Positions 1 through 12,619 of a stretch of DNA of 64,000 nt are shown here, piece by piece. Within the stretch, counting starts at the first letter, position 1. Each line of letters starts with the position of its first letter. The notes under the pieces were generated by a model, which made no database searches, was not told the DNA's origin, and worked only from the letters and a program-made list of their open reading frames with translations. The translations under genes were made by a program, and so were the position numbers. This DNA comes from Omphalotus guepiniiformis. Taxonomy: Eukaryota > Basidiomycota > Agaricomycetes > Agaricales > Omphalotaceae. Location: NCBI GenBank assembly GCA_028554645.1, contig JAQOOI010000031.1, positions 62,001-126,000 of the forward strand, written 5' to 3'.

Positions 1-940
1 AGTGCGTAAACTTCGGTGTACTATTATTTAATGTTGTTCTCTGTATAAGAGGCATCTAGCGACAGGAAATCTAGCTTTACCGACGACCACAAGTTCTATA
101 CACGTTGCAACGAGAGTCGGAACTCTGAAACTGAAATATCCCTTGATTCGGTTCACTCAGCAAGCTCAGCTAGGCACCTGGCCACTGCTATCATATACGG
201 AGACAATTCAACTTTTCTCATTCGATTTAAAGTTGGCGTACGGTGGAGGCAATGGCCGGGGCTCCTTCCATTCTGGAGCTTAGGATCATATCATGTGCGT
301 GTATAATGTTGGACCAATCTCATTCGACTCTCGATTAAGTCTATTATTAATCAACGCAGCTTTGTTCTAATCCTAGCAATGTGCCCTATATGAAACACTC
401 CTCCCCCAAGTCCCTCTGATACCACGTCCTTTACAATGAAACATTGCCACATTCTGCCTTCCCTTCCTCCGGCTGTCGTAGCCCCTCTCTCCAATCCTCC
501 CCATTCGGATCCTCCGTAATGTCACCCAGGAGGTTCTTCACGGACATCAACAATTGTCATCCACGTACGCCTACCAACATCGTACTTCGTGCTTCAGTCG
601 ATCCACTGCATCAAGGAGGAGCGAGGACTTCGATTCCCGTGATATACAACGTCAGCCTATAACCACGCCGGGAAGAAAGTGGAGATGTTTTGCGCGATCC
701 TAATGCATCAGTGAGAAATTTTGTCTCCATGGTCATCTAGGGCTACATTTGTAGTAAGTAAGTAGTGCATGGTATAACGTATATGTATGTGTCAAAATGC
801 AAGCTGAACTATTTGAGTACAAGCTCTCATAATTCGCTATTATACGTGACGAACGAGGATGTTTTGGGTGGCAAAAGGTGTTGCAATTCGTAGGGGCTCG
901 TAGAAGCGGGTGAAAAGAAAGAGATATTAGCAATTTGACA
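1..940. other. intergenic, no gene seen
   Basis: No ORF here has homology or an exon-intron pattern that I can recognise. The short ORF at 444-662 has no domain character and looks random. Confidence 0.5.
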
Positions 941-1014
941 TGATTCGACCCGGGCTCGAACCGGGGACCTTCTGTGTGTTAGACAGATGCGATAACCAAC
1001 TACGCCATCGAACC
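941..1014 (-). tRNA. tRNA-Val (anticodon AAC)
   Basis: The reverse complement folds as a complete 74-nt tRNA. The 7-bp acceptor stem starts GGTTCGA and pairs with TCGAATC, with one G-U pair and discriminator A. The anticodon stem-loop CTGTCTAACACACAG presents AAC, which reads valine GUU codons. The T arm is CCCGGTTCGAGCCCGGG. Internal A-box and B-box promoter elements are present. No intron is seen. The gene is identical in sequence to the tRNA at 30389-30462. Downstream on the minus strand (about 922 to 914) a TTTCTTTTC run could serve as the Pol III terminator. Confidence 0.96.
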
Positions 1015-1261
1015 GATACAATCTGAATGCACAAGTACAATTGAGAGCTCAAGGTAATGAAAAGGGTAATGTCCAAGCTTCAAGCACTGTTCCCCGCTAT
1101 GAAAATGCCCTCAAACGACTTTCATCATCTCGACGTTGCAAATGTCCTTAGTGGGAATACTTAGTAGAAATAGAAAGTTATCTTATCTTGCCGCGAAACC
1201 GCCGGCATACTCAGACTGAGCCTAGGCTCACATGACGCGACAAGTTCTACCCTATTCCACC

Positions 1262-2508
1262 ATGGCTGAATTCCGCATCTACGCTCAATTTCCTACATCT
1301 GGCCAGCCAAGTTCACTGGATACAGATAGATTCCAATGGATTCACTGCCTTACGTTCCCTATCACAAAGCTCAACGAGGTCCAAATATCTCTCAAGCCAT
1401 ATAAATGGATGCGCTATGCGACAGGTGTCGTCGTTGGTGCACAAGGCGAGCTCTCCACCCATCGCGAACCCACCGTTATTGTTCCCGTGGATTACAATGC
1501 GGATTTACCGGTACTCTCTGGACCTGTTGATTTATGTTATCACACCGCAGAAGAAGAGAAGGCTCGAATGTTTCCAGCTGATCCCGAACTTGTGAAGAAG
1601 GAGGTTATTTAGTTTTTCACCGATTGTGAGGCTGATTTTCGAGATGCGGTGAGTGAAAGGGATGGGGGAGAACGTGTGGGTGTCGGGGATATCTGAGGGC
1701 GCGTGTGAGGCTGCACACCTTGTACCTCATAGTAGAGATGTCTCGGTATGCGGATCCTGATATGATCCTTATTGTTTCCTCATGCACGGCAGTATATTCG
1801 TCTGATTACTGAGGGTCGGAGTCGGGAGGGCGAGGTCATAGGAATTATCAACGACATCCGAAACGGCGTGCTCATCAATAGAAAATTTCACTGCATACTC
1901 GGTACAGATCTGGCATTTCTGAAAGTATGTCTTTAGTCCTCCATTCAAGACTGACAAGCACTCCTGACAGTCACCAAATTTTGCACTGAAGACTACTGAT
2001 ATTGTCCACGACGCAACTCCCGACGAGTCAAGATATACACTCAAATTCTTCAAACAAAATTAAGATGTCTGGGTCTACGGAACATCTCGATGGACGCGTG
2101 GTTTCTTATAGCCCAAATTCTAAAATTCGCGTTCCTCAAGATCTTACTCATTGGCCACCTGATGTGCTTTTTGATGTTGTGTATGCCTTGGCCGTGCTTA
2201 AACCTTTGGCACGAAAGACAATGATAGCACCCGCGACGTCTTGCCATACATCTTCTACCCTGGCTTCACGAATCAAAACGATCAAGGTGATCAGGAACAG
2301 CCAGACGAACAGGCCGAGATTCGAGCGGATCGGAGGGGGCGTCACGGTTGCCCGTGGTGCTTCGAACACCTGGGATGATGTCTTTTACTTGCCACCAGAC
2401 GAGTTGAAGGCTTGGGTACAACGACGTCGGGAACAGCATGAGGCGGCTGAACGCAACGAGCTCGAGTCTAACATTGAAAGCTGGAGAAGTCGTCAAGTCG
2501 GTTCATAG
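1262..2508 (+). pseudogene. broken HNH_2-type endonuclease-domain gene
   Basis: The pieces assemble, in order, into an agaricomycete HNH-domain protein but not in one frame. The N-terminal part (1262-1609, FRIYAQFPTS to PELVKKEVI) is followed by an in-frame TAG at 1610-1612. The same frame continues after the stop with a conserved-looking FRDAVSERDGG. A one-base excess in the run of five G near 1664-1668 then shifts the frame into SGISEGACEAAHLVPHSRDVS, the C..AAHLVPH part of the HNH core. A normal intron follows (GTATGC...GGCAG). The next exon reads YIRLITEGRSREGEVIG then NDIRNGVLINRKFH, the second half of the HNH core. Another frame change near 2060 is needed to reach the C-terminal part (HLDGRVVS to 2508). 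One stop and at least two shifts make a functional gene unlikely, but individual shifts could be assembly errors. The HNH assignment rests on the motif pattern. These proteins are abundant in mushrooms and their role is unknown. Confidence 0.6.
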
Positions 2509-3348
2509 TCATCATATTCGTACAGATCTTTATTATTATCATCATGTAATCGATATCGGGCCCGGAGAGAGGTCGAACGTCGAATTCTTTTCGGAGAAGC
2601 CAACCTTGGCTGTATGTGGCGCGTCGAACACGAGTTCTGAGCTCTCCTTCTATCGTACGCCTTGTAAGTTCATACATATGATCTTTTCAGTGTATGTAAA
2701 TGCATACTAGTCCCTCATACTTGTACGATTTTTTGTGAGACGTCGGGCATTGACCGAGCCATCGTCAGGACATATCAGGGGTCACAAAACTGTTTGAAAG
2801 TCCGCCAGCCTGGTCGAGACCGCCGGGCCGCCAAATCCGTCCCCTCTTGAGCTCGTATTTTCATCTACCAACGACTGACTACTACTACAAGCTAGATATA
2901 CGTTAATCAAGCCCATCAAGGCGCGCCACCAACACCGCCCACACATGCGGAGCAAAAAAAACAAGTTCTTTTCTGATTTTTCCTCTTAGAACCCACGGCA
3001 AGTCTAATACACCGATGGACTAGGATGGACTTTTGTCCTTTTTCTTATTCTGAGTATAGGGACCGATAACAGCCTCAAGGTGATTTTTTTTTCATTTCCT
3101 TCGGCGAGTGCGTGAAATTATCGCTAAAGCAAAGCCTATGCTCCAAAGCTGCATGCGTACTAGTCTATACGTGCTTATGAGTAAATTTGAGTCATGCGAC
3201 ACGGAGGAGCATGAAGTTAAAGTATGCCTTCCGATCGGTCGAGGTTGCCAACCGATTCCTCTTTACTCAAGACTTCACGCTCCTTTGAACATAATATTTC
3301 CCTCTTCGTTCCTTTCTTCCAAGTTCTCTGGGTCCTCAAGAGACGAGC
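2509..3348. other. intergenic, no gene seen
   Basis: The ORFs here are short and show no recognisable domain. The stretch separates the HNH pseudogene from the start of the DUF6534 gene and should contain the latter's promoter. Confidence 0.5.
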
Positions 3349-5711
3349 ATGACCGTACCCGTCAATATGTTAATGTCAAGCGTTACGAATTCGACGGTGA
3401 ATAATACGTTGGGAGCTGTGGTACTTGGTGTCGTCGGTGCGAGTTTGTGAGTGTTTCGTTTATTTCTAGTGGGATCCCTCACTCACGGGACTCAATGTTT
3501 TCCAAACTGACAGCCTTTCCGGTATCACCTTCCTTCAAGGCTGTCTATACTTTCACCGCTACACCCACGATTCACGTCTACATAAAATCGCAGTGAGTGA
3601 ACTCATTGATACCCCAAACTTTTCTCGGATCTTCACACGGACAACCCATAGGTCGGCGCGCTATGGTAGGCTCCTTCTTGCCTCAGGCTCATAGTCATCC
3701 CGAATCAAAACCAACACTTTCGTTAGGGCTCTCGACTCCCTACATATGGTCCTCATTCTTCACGCGGTATATACATACGCCGTAATCCAATTCGGCGCTC
3801 TATCCGGATTATCGAGAGTGGTCTGGTGAGCACCCTTCAACAAACTCAAAAAGTTCACTCATTCCAGGTTTGCGCTGACATCGCTTTCTTTGATAATCCC
3901 ACCGTTTAGGTCCATCAAGGTATGTTTTCCCAAAAGCCTGTCAAATGGGTTCCCCCCTAAGTCCTTCATTGTTCAACTTCTGTTCCTCACTCGTACCGCA
4001 TAGCTCCAAGTCGCTATCAACGTAAGTCTTTTCCTTTAAGTAATCCCCATATTGGTGTACATAAGCTGATGCACACCGTTCGGAACTTTTATAGGTGATC
4101 ATCATCCTATTTGTTCAAAGGTGCGGTTGCGCCGAAACGGACCCGTATTCTATGAAGTTAATTATGTATTTGCTTTTACACCAGTCTTTATGCATATCGA
4201 GTATGGATTTGTACGTACTTGATTCTACAATAACACCGGGGGCCTATACTAACGAGAAGGAACCGTATGGGTTGTACTGCTGTTCATGATAGTTGGTGGA
4301 TACCATCATGGTGTTCTAGGTTACCTCGTGGTTCGTATATTTTGTTACAAGTTCACGTCTGTCAACCAGACATTGCTAATGATTATTGTCTTATCGCAGG
4401 CTTCCGTTGTTGCTGGTGGATTTGGTGAGCTGTGATCTTTTGGAATGTATATATCGTTCTAAAGGGTTCCTGCAATTTAACGTCTGTCGGGTATAGCCAT
4501 TGGGATAGGTATGTTTTTGCCTAGATCTAGCACCATCGGTGAAGGCTTACGTTCCCCTTCTATTCATAGTCGTAACGTACGAAATGTATGTAGATCTTCC
4601 ACAAATGACTTCTACGAAGTTAGACGAGCTGACGATCTCTTCATTCCAATGCCATCCAGATACTCTGTCGACACATTCGAGTCTTTGCAAAACATCGCCG
4701 TACGGTATTCTTTCATTATCACATCGTCATTCCTCACTAACAAGCCTATGTAATCAACTCAAGTGGTCAATCAACTCTTCCCTCGCAACGTCCACTGCAA
4801 TCGATTTCACCATCGCTTCAGCAATGTGCTACTACCTCCGAAAGAGCCAAGGATCCGAATCGCGGTACGTATCAATCCCCCCCTCCTCCTTCCTTACGAC
4901 GCGCCTTCCAGTCGGGAACCCCTCTGATCGAATTCTTCCATGATTTTCCCGTGCACAGACTGAATTTGAGAATCTCGACCGTCATGCAATACACCTTGAG
5001 TTCTGGTTTGCTCACCAGGTACGTCGGCGGTTCTAGACCCTAATACAGCCCTCTTATCCAATCATCCATCATCATTTACAGCGCCTGTTCCCTATCGACA
5101 TTGTTCACGGTACGTCGCGACAACTACGCATTCTTTCTTACCCTCCCCCCCTCGCTTAAGGGCGGCATCGTCGCTCATTACGACCAATTTATTCATTCAG
5201 TACACTCTGATGCCCAACACCCTCGTATTCCTCGGCCTCCAGTTCCTGTCAACCAAATGTACGTTGCGCGTTGCGTTGTGTTGTGTTCGAGAAAGATTTA
5301 ATCGTTCGTATCTATGAACTAACTTGACCCGTTTGCAAATCATCATCATCATCAGTATACATCGGTTCATTCCTAGCAATGTTAAACTCTCGTCAACAAA
5401 AATCAGATAGTCACTGCGGTAATCGCTCGAACCAAATAAATTCCTCCGAATTGGCAGCCGTACTCAGGCTCCCAAGTATCGAATTCCGCGTACACACGAC
5501 AACAATCACAGAAACGCATCGGAGCTCTCTTCGCTGTTCGCCGCCGACCGGACAGGGACAGTGTCAACAACTTGACAACAAAGGTATCGAAGGCCGCGAT
5601 TCCGAAGGCGAAGGTTGCTTCGTTTCCGTCGTTTCCGACTCCGACTATGCAGGAAGCACATACATCGTGAGTGTCCTGAGGTCTAGGTGTCTGTCGACTC
5701 GGACTCGTTAA
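3349..5711 (+). CDS. DUF6534-type multi-pass membrane protein, many short exons
   Basis: Translated exons can be followed from ATG 3349: NSTVNNTLGAVVLGVVGASL, then FLSGITFLQGCLYFHRY, VGALWALDSLHMVLILHAVY, LQVAINVIIILFVQ, SLYAYRVWIFGGYHHGVLGY and WSINSSLATSTAIDFTIASA. The next pieces are MCYYLRKSQG, LNLRISTVMQYTLSSGLLTS, ACSLSTLFT, YTLMPNTLVFLGLQFLSTKL and YIGSFLAMLNSRQ. This order of hydrophobic segments, and above all the W.I..S...S...D..IA...CYYLRKS block and the final YIGSFLAMLNSR, is the signature of the large agaricomycete DUF6534 family of seven-helix-like membrane proteins of unknown function. Most joins use GT..AG introns of about 50-80 nt. One join (exon ending near 4508 to the exon containing TFESLQNIA near 4680) does not keep frame with the acceptors I tried. 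The hydrophilic tail may end at 5711, or an additional 3' exon may reach about 5940. Confidence 0.75.
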
Positions 5712-7010
5712 CACTCCGAGTCCGACTCTGAATCCAAAGGTCCCCGTTTCTTTCGTCGCAGTCAGTTAACACCCCTCTTCTTCAGAAATCACAGGAACTC
5801 GATCAGTGGGCATCGAAGAAACCTTCAAGTTCTGGCAGTTCCAGTTCATGGGATTCTGACATAGAGTCACTCGTACCTTCTCCCTCTACAACATTACCGG
5901 TAGTACCACCAAGGTGTATAGCTATGGATAGAAACGTGCGTTGCGAATTTCTTGGGGGACCCACATACCCCTGCTTCACGAGAAAACAGTGATATTCATA
6001 TTCATGTTTCTGCTCACAGGCCCTTTCTCAACCGCAGTATATGAAGAATTGGTGACTTTGAAACAGAACCGCTTTGTTTGCTTCTTGAATTACTCGTTTG
6101 TTAAAACACTAACATGTACTTTTGGTCCTTCATTTAATGTATACCATTCATTTGTACACTTGTATTCGTCTCGGGTGTGCCTGGATAGGGTGTATGTACC
6201 ACAAAACAATCAAACTTCTGCCGTTTATAATGCCTGCCAGCCAGCCAGACATGAACACACTGAGCTTTCTCTCCCAATTCTAGTATATATACTACAACGA
6301 GTTCACCGCCAATTCAAGAGTATATGATAGGCTACGAATATGTACTATGTATATCACATGGAACAATGCGACGGTGATCAACTAAAACTACATTTTCCAT
6401 TTTCTCTTTAAACTTTTCTCGCACCCGTCCCTTGGGATTGGCCGCGTCCCTCCACCCACCCTGATCCCCATCACCCGAGCGAAGCATCAAGCACTTCCTT
6501 TAATCCGCCTATCCTATCAACCAGCTTGCGCTTGCGCTTCTGGCCCAACAAAACGATAGGATCCAGACCAAGACAGATCTCATTGCGCAGATTCCCCTCC
6601 AACCCGATCATGATCGACGGACGGGGGTGGGTTTAGGGAATCTATTGAGAGGAGAGATCCAGAACAACCGCATGATTCACCCTCTATGGTCTATGGGAGC
6701 CGGGGGGTCACAGTCAGGAACATCAAGAAAGAGACATGAAGACGCCGTTTGAACCCCAGTTACAGTGGAATGAACTGCTGTCGAGGTAACAAACGGGGCG
6801 GGGACGGGGCGGGGCGAGAGCCCCCTCGTAATCTCGTAAAAACCTGAACCTGCGCGGGACGGACGAACGAAGGTAGGAACACGCTGTGTTGGTTATACGC
6901 GAAACAAAAAAAAGACAATTTCTTTTTTTCTTTTCTTTGAGGGTGGACGGTGGACAGCAAAAAAGAAAGAAAAAAAATGGTGTCGCAAACGGAATATCCG
7001 GCCGTCGCAT
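5712..7010. other. intergenic, mostly featureless
   Basis: The start of this interval may hold a last exon of the DUF6534 gene (a Ser-rich reading around 5785-5940). The rest, including the ORF at 5941-6327, shows no domain. The stretch near 6790-6990 is purine and pyrimidine rich, with A/G runs. It should include the 3' UTR of the minus-strand F-box gene. Confidence 0.4.
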
Positions 7011-9338
7011 TCATCTGAACGCAAACTCTTGATGTTCAGGCGCCGTACCCTCTTCACATCCCAACCACTCAAACCACTCCCTAGCATGAAACGCAGCTCG
7101 CCTTTTCGGCCAATGCTCCAATTCAACCGCAACCGCCGCAGACGAAGAAGGCGTCTTCCGCGTTGACGAACCAGAAGAACTAGAACTAGGTCTTGAGCTA
7201 GTACCACCAGGAGCAGTAGCACCAGCAGCGCCAGAAAGTCCATGTAAATTGCCAAGTACAGTCCAATAATTATGACCAATACGAATAACGCGGACCATCG
7301 GAAACCCATGTTCAATAATCTGCGAAGGAGAACGCAAGGGAAAATCTCCCAATGCAATGAACAGAAGTGTCGGTGGAATTCCAGGACGGAGTTGCTGCGG
7401 GATATATGCGTGCGTGTGTGTGTAAATGACGAAGCCCAATCAGGTAAAATATGTTTTCTTTCTTCGGTAAATGCCACAAGAAGTGTTATAACAAAACAAA
7501 CTCACGTTTAAAAACGAAACGGGGTCTCTTGGTGGTGCAACGGCAATTCCATCTATGGTCAATGATAGTACTGTTCGTGGTATTAACCACGCTCCAAGTC
7601 CAGGCGCCAAGTCTTTGGGATAGGTGATCGTCAAACCTTTCAAAGTGGTAAGCGAGGGAAGCACTCCCCAAACACTAGCGTCGAATCCAGTAGCACGCAT
7701 AATTGGGTCTCCACCTCCAACCGTAAGCGTCAACGTCTTGAGTCCCTTCCTATCACGTAGAAAATCCGTAATCGCAGGGAACAAGTCACGATCATCAAGC
7801 CTCCTAGAAACACTTCCAGCAATACTGAACGCGAAATGTCGTAAAAAAGGAAGCGAATCTGACAACGTGCGGAAGTAGGGTGAGAGTGCGCAATCGAGAA
7901 GGACAGTCAGATTGAGACATTCAAGCTGACGTCCGTGTGTGAGCAAGTCAGGGACCAGCTGGCTAGACGTAATAGGAATTTGACCAAGATATGCCACATG
8001 GGTCAAATTCCGTATCGATAGAGAAGAAGTAGACGGGAAGGTGCATGTAGGGTTTTCCAGACATAAGGTTCGTAAATTCGTGCGATTCTGTGAAAGGAAT
8101 GCAGGAAGCGTTGACATCAAAGAAGTTGTTGTGGGGCTACTCCCGCCTGAACCCGCGTGATTTGTAGTGTAATTGGTCTCATAGGCAAAGTGCGCCAGGT
8201 GTTTGAACGTTAGATTCGAAAGATCCAAGCAACCGTCAGGAATTTGAAGAGCCAACCCCCGAAGGCGTGGATGTGTCACTTGAAGTATTCGAAGAACGGA
8301 TATCGTGACTTCGAGAGGGGCAGTGATGTGAACGCGGTGAAGATTGATGAGTTTGGGCATTGCATTGGACAATATTCCTGTGAGAGAGAAACAGGGAGGA
8401 TTAGTTTATGTGAGAGGGGGGTTTGTAGGCTTGAGAAAGATGCGCACCACTTTGAAATGACATCGTCCCATCCTTTTCCGGTTTGAAAGAGAATATCCTG
8501 AGCGTTCTCACGACAGAGGCGAATGAAGCGTCTGTAATGATTCGCGTAAGAATATCTGCTGTCCTCTGCGCATGTCTACTATCCTGATCCCTAGTCACGG
8601 ACGAAAGCTGCGGGCTCCTCCACACCTCGCTACTATCATCCTCCAGCGATTCCGAAAAACTAGTGAAATGTAAATCCAATCTTCTGAACAAAAGCGTGCT
8701 TGCGATATGGGAAAGTGGGTTCGGTACGAAAAGGAGTGTTTTGAGGTCTTTTCGAGGTAAAAACAATGCGATCTCTCTCCATATTTCTATAGAGAATCTC
8801 CCTTTTGTGACACGTTGAGGGGCGAGTAGCTAGTAGGAAAACATGAGGACGTCACGAACCATTCCAAATTATCAACCACGCACCTTCTCGACATTAACCG
8901 ACCTCTGATGTAGCAGCGCAGTTGCTTCTGGGTTATCAGGCTCTGCAGCCAACGCAGCGTGAAGATCTGTACTCATAGTCAGCGAGAGGTGCGAAAGGGA
9001 AAAAATTAAAAAAACAAGCTATACCTTCCTGCGCGCCGAAAAGGGAACCAGAGTTGAGTCTAGCCCTCGCTCTGAGAATTCTCGCCTTTGCAGCATTTTC
9101 CGGAGACAGCGTTGATATTTGTAAACATGATTGTATAGCGTTCTCGAATATGATTCTAGAGTGGCTAAGTCAACTGGTGAATGGACAAGTAAGGTGAATT
9201 TTCATAGGGTGGCGCTCACCCTTCGTAGAGAAGACTATTCAAGGCGTACAAGAGTAAATCTGCCTTTTGATTGTCTGAAAGACAAGAAGAAACATCGCGA
9301 ATGCTAGCGTCGAGGATCTTTGGATTGAAGACGCTCAT
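7011..9338 (-). CDS. F-box protein with N-terminal TPR-like region and LRR-like C-terminus
   Basis: Reading the minus strand from ATG 9338, exon 1 (9338-9220) gives MSVFNPKILDASIRDVSSC...ALNSLLYEG. The next exons give IIFENAIQSCLQISTLSPEN, KARILRARARLNSGSLFGAQ and DLHAALAAEPDNPEATALLH, which form a TPR-like helical pair. An F-box follows: RFSIEIWREIALFLPRKDLK. After it come exon 8766-8401 and the long exon 8372-7507 with repeated hydrophobic LRR-like segments. The last exon (from 7394) begins QLRPGIPPTLLFIALGD and ends at the stop at 7011. The TPR plus F-box plus degenerate LRR order is common in Agaricomycetes. F-box proteins act as substrate receptors of SCF ubiquitin ligases, so that role is the likely one; the substrate cannot be inferred. 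The C-terminal Ser/Ala-rich stretch (about 7140-7230) is low complexity. Confidence 0.8.
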
Positions 9339-12300
9339 GATGAAGGATCGGGAGGAAACGGTGAGGAGGACAACGGAGGAGGAGGACCACTATAAAAGTT
9401 TTGCTGGCAATTCCAGGCACTGGTCCAGCCCTTCAAATTCAACGAAACTTCGTGGCATGATCATTTCTTCATCAGGGTGTCAAGTAAGATTAGATTAGAT
9501 TTATATTCTTTTGGTAACGGCGAACTCCATTTCATCTAATTGCTCATTCAGATCTCCATTTCTTTTTTCCCCCGAACTTCGTATTAGACGGATTTAAGTC
9601 TTTACCGTGGCTACATCATACGAACTGCTTTGCCTCACCCGTGTTCACGACGAACAACAGGGGAAACCAATGACCATGCGGTTGCGTACCTCTCTTTTGC
9701 CACGGGGCTCCTAAAATCCTAATCATTTACGAAAACCCTCCAATGAAATCGCAAGGTGCGTGTTCTTGGAAAGGAAACTTCCGAGGAAATCATTTGATAT
9801 TTAGACTTTGGCGGCGGCGGTAACAATCAGAATAATTGAACGACAATGGACATAACATACGGAAAGGTCTGCCTGAGGCTACCGGTATACATACTCTCAA
9901 GGGGAACTGCGTCGGGCGCCGCCTTGGTTCCCAAGTAGAGAAAAAAATACACAACTTCGGCTCCCAATTTCCCGCGGGTTCACTTTGTCGCGAAACAGAC
10001 TTGTATCTGCAATCCACTTTCGGCAAACTTTTCTTATGATACAAAAAGTAACTACGAACTCTATCTTTCCAAACACTCAACTCAATCAAACCCACATGCC
10101 ATGTCATGCCCTGGCCGTTCAAGGATCCAATCTTTCGTTTCCCCCTCACATTGCAATTGGGACCTTTTTCTTCTTAAATTTCCAACTGGTACTCAGGCCT
10201 GCCACATCGATTCGATTCGAAAAATACCATTACAACACTCGCATGTCACCTGCATCCTGCAACGACAGCCTTCAGGAACACTGAAGCGCTGAGCTTTAAA
10301 AGGCCTCGAGGAACATCCACATCGAGCTTTCAAGTTGCAAGGAAGGAATAAATATCATCCGGTCTTTCCCTACTAACGCCTAACGCCCAGTGTCCGATGG
10401 GTTGTATTGTATTGTATTCTTGTATTCAAAAACGTATTTCGCACACTCGGGCTTAACCCTCTCGTATGTATTGTAATTCTATTCTATTCTATTGCGTTTC
10501 TGAGGAACTTACCCGCGCCAATAACATATAGACCTTGTCTTCGTTGTATCATATCATACATACTATACAATACGTATTTTAAGAATCGCTTGTTATCGCT
10601 CCATCACCCCCTCCATCTCAGCCTCTCAGGAGGCGGTAGCAATACAGTAGCAATACCAAAACGACAGCCCGCTTTCGAAGGCCCAAGGGGTTCCTATCAC
10701 TAACAGCGCTAGCAAGGTTTGAAAACCACTGATACGGTACTGTATACCGAATCAACGACTCGGATATTTGACTGCGAGCCGATATTTTCGCTTAGCGCAC
10801 AAGCGCTTGAAGCAATATCGGTATCACTACAGTCTATCTACCCTTACGCTCGGGTGCTTTTGACTTCTGAGTTCTGAGGCTTCTTGCTGGATACATACGA
10901 TTATAGTAACCTGCATGTTTTTCTTGGGAAGACAGGCGTTAGCCTCACAGTTCAACTCAATGATCCTGATTCCTGATCGTCTATACGTCCAATGTTTAGC
11001 ATTCGGAAATACAACCTCTCATTCTACTCAACTCCCGCACAAACCCTCCTTCAACAGGTTCCTACCGTTACATATAAATCAACACCGCCTACCTAGTACC
11101 TGGGCTACCAGTGGCAGTATGTTCTGTTGACATTCCCGTCACGTACGACATACCTCTAAACCGATTCTTTCGGGTTCTAGACTCCCTCACATCAGGCTCA
11201 GCTCATCAGCAACGACTCGATAAGTATCTCTACGTATCTCTATCTCTATCTCTCCCCGCGTCGTTCAAGTTCGTGTACCATGGGCCCTTCAAGCCTGGGT
11301 TTCTATTTCAGTACCAAGTACCAACGTTTACCGTGACACTGGGCCAGACCCACACACTCTTCGTCCTCGACTTAAGCTTCTGGCTCCACACGGGTGCGCT
11401 GTTTTTGCTGCTATTACATTACATTACTTCGACTTCGACTTCGACTTGTAAGTAAGTAAGAGAGTAAGAGAGTAAGAACAGAGCTATCGGCTCCCTCCTG
11501 ACGGCCCTCAGAAGACACTGGAAGACGCGCGAAGACACACGAAGACACTGGTGACTGACGTCGACTCCCCTTCGATCAATTCGTTCAGAATCATCACACC
11601 GCGTCTAGCCGCACCGCTTCAAATTTTACTTACACCCCCCCACCGTGTTACATCCGTCCTACATCCCATCGACGTAACAGGGTCAGGGTTCCACCTCAAG
11701 AAGTTCAACGTTGCAACTTTCAGCTTTATGGCCTAACTCATCACGAACTCGGACTCGGATATCACAGTCGAAACCGCGGCCTCAGGCCTCAGGCCCTCCC
11801 CCAAGCCAAGCCTCCCCAAGCCTCCTCAGGACTTCCCACTCAGGGCTCAAGGCTCAATGGGGTGGAGGGACTCGGAGTCTTCGAGCCTCCTGATCCTTAC
11901 CTACATACCTACATACCAAAGACCCGAACCACCGAACTACCGAACCCCCACCATCCCCACAGTCCCCTTCCCCCTCCCCCAGGGCCCACGCAGTGAGGTC
12001 ATACTGAAATAGAATCAGAATCATAACCACTAGCACCCCCCTGGACGGGCTTAAGCTTCCTACTTTCGATAATCGATCGATGCTACTACTAGTACTTAGC
12101 GCTAGCGCTTCCGGGTTCGGGTTCGAAAGAAGATAGTAGGTGATAGGCAACACGGATATAGGTAGGTATACGTTAACTCGTCAACGTTCGATTGAAGCTC
12201 CTTCTAGTTGGTTACTTACAGCACAAATCAATCATAGTATCGATCCAACACCAGGTCTTCTAAACTCCCCCAGCTCCTCTCGTCCATCTCCTCTAGGTTC

Positions 12301-12619
12301 TCGTCCATGACCACGCCTTGAGGCCTGAGTTCCCCAGGAACCACCCCTGACGCTACCGACGGTACTACATCATCATGATGTGCATGAGTACTTACCCCCG
12401 GGCCCGGATCCAGTATGGATTGAAGAAATCCCAGATTTGTGAGTCTAAGAGTCTAAGATTCCAAATTCTTGCGTACTAACGAAGGTTGGGGTTGGAGCTG
12501 AATAGAATTACATACGGTGCGGGTGACCATAAACAGTCCCCTTCGCCTCGCCTCAGCCCTCCGGCTTTGTCCGTTCCAGAAAACGGGTTCAGCCGCGTAT
12601 CAGTGCGTATGAGAGATTA
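9339..12619. other. gene-poor region with simple repeats
   Basis: No ORF here shows a conserved domain on either strand. I see microsatellite-like stretches (TATTCTATTCTATTC near 10476-10492, TATCTCTATCTC near 11234-11256, GTAAGTAAGAGAGTAAG near 11451-11475) and a GAAGACAC-type tandem near 11510-11550. The promoter of the minus-strand F-box gene must lie at the left end. The region could contain decayed transposon sequence, but I recognise none. Confidence 0.5.
10779..10821. repeat. short inverted repeat (hairpin)
   Basis: Outer arms CCGATATT and AATATCGG are perfect inverted copies. Inside them CGCTT and AAGCG also pair, with AGCGCAC between. It could be a DNA hairpin or a remnant of a small mobile element. 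There is no nearby gene to regulate. Confidence 0.5.

Noticed and set aside
6893..7477. 194-aa ORF on the minus strand over the last F-box exon
   Set aside because: It overlaps the last exon of the F-box/LRR gene in another frame; the other frame matches the known C-terminus (QLRPGIPPTLLFIALGD).
7624..7878. 84-aa ORF on the plus strand
   Set aside because: It is antisense to the long LRR-like exon of the F-box gene and has no independent coding sign.
10407..11455. Several plus-strand ORFs of 60-114 aa
   Set aside because: They lie in simple-repeat sequence, show no exon chain, and their residue patterns match no family that I know.
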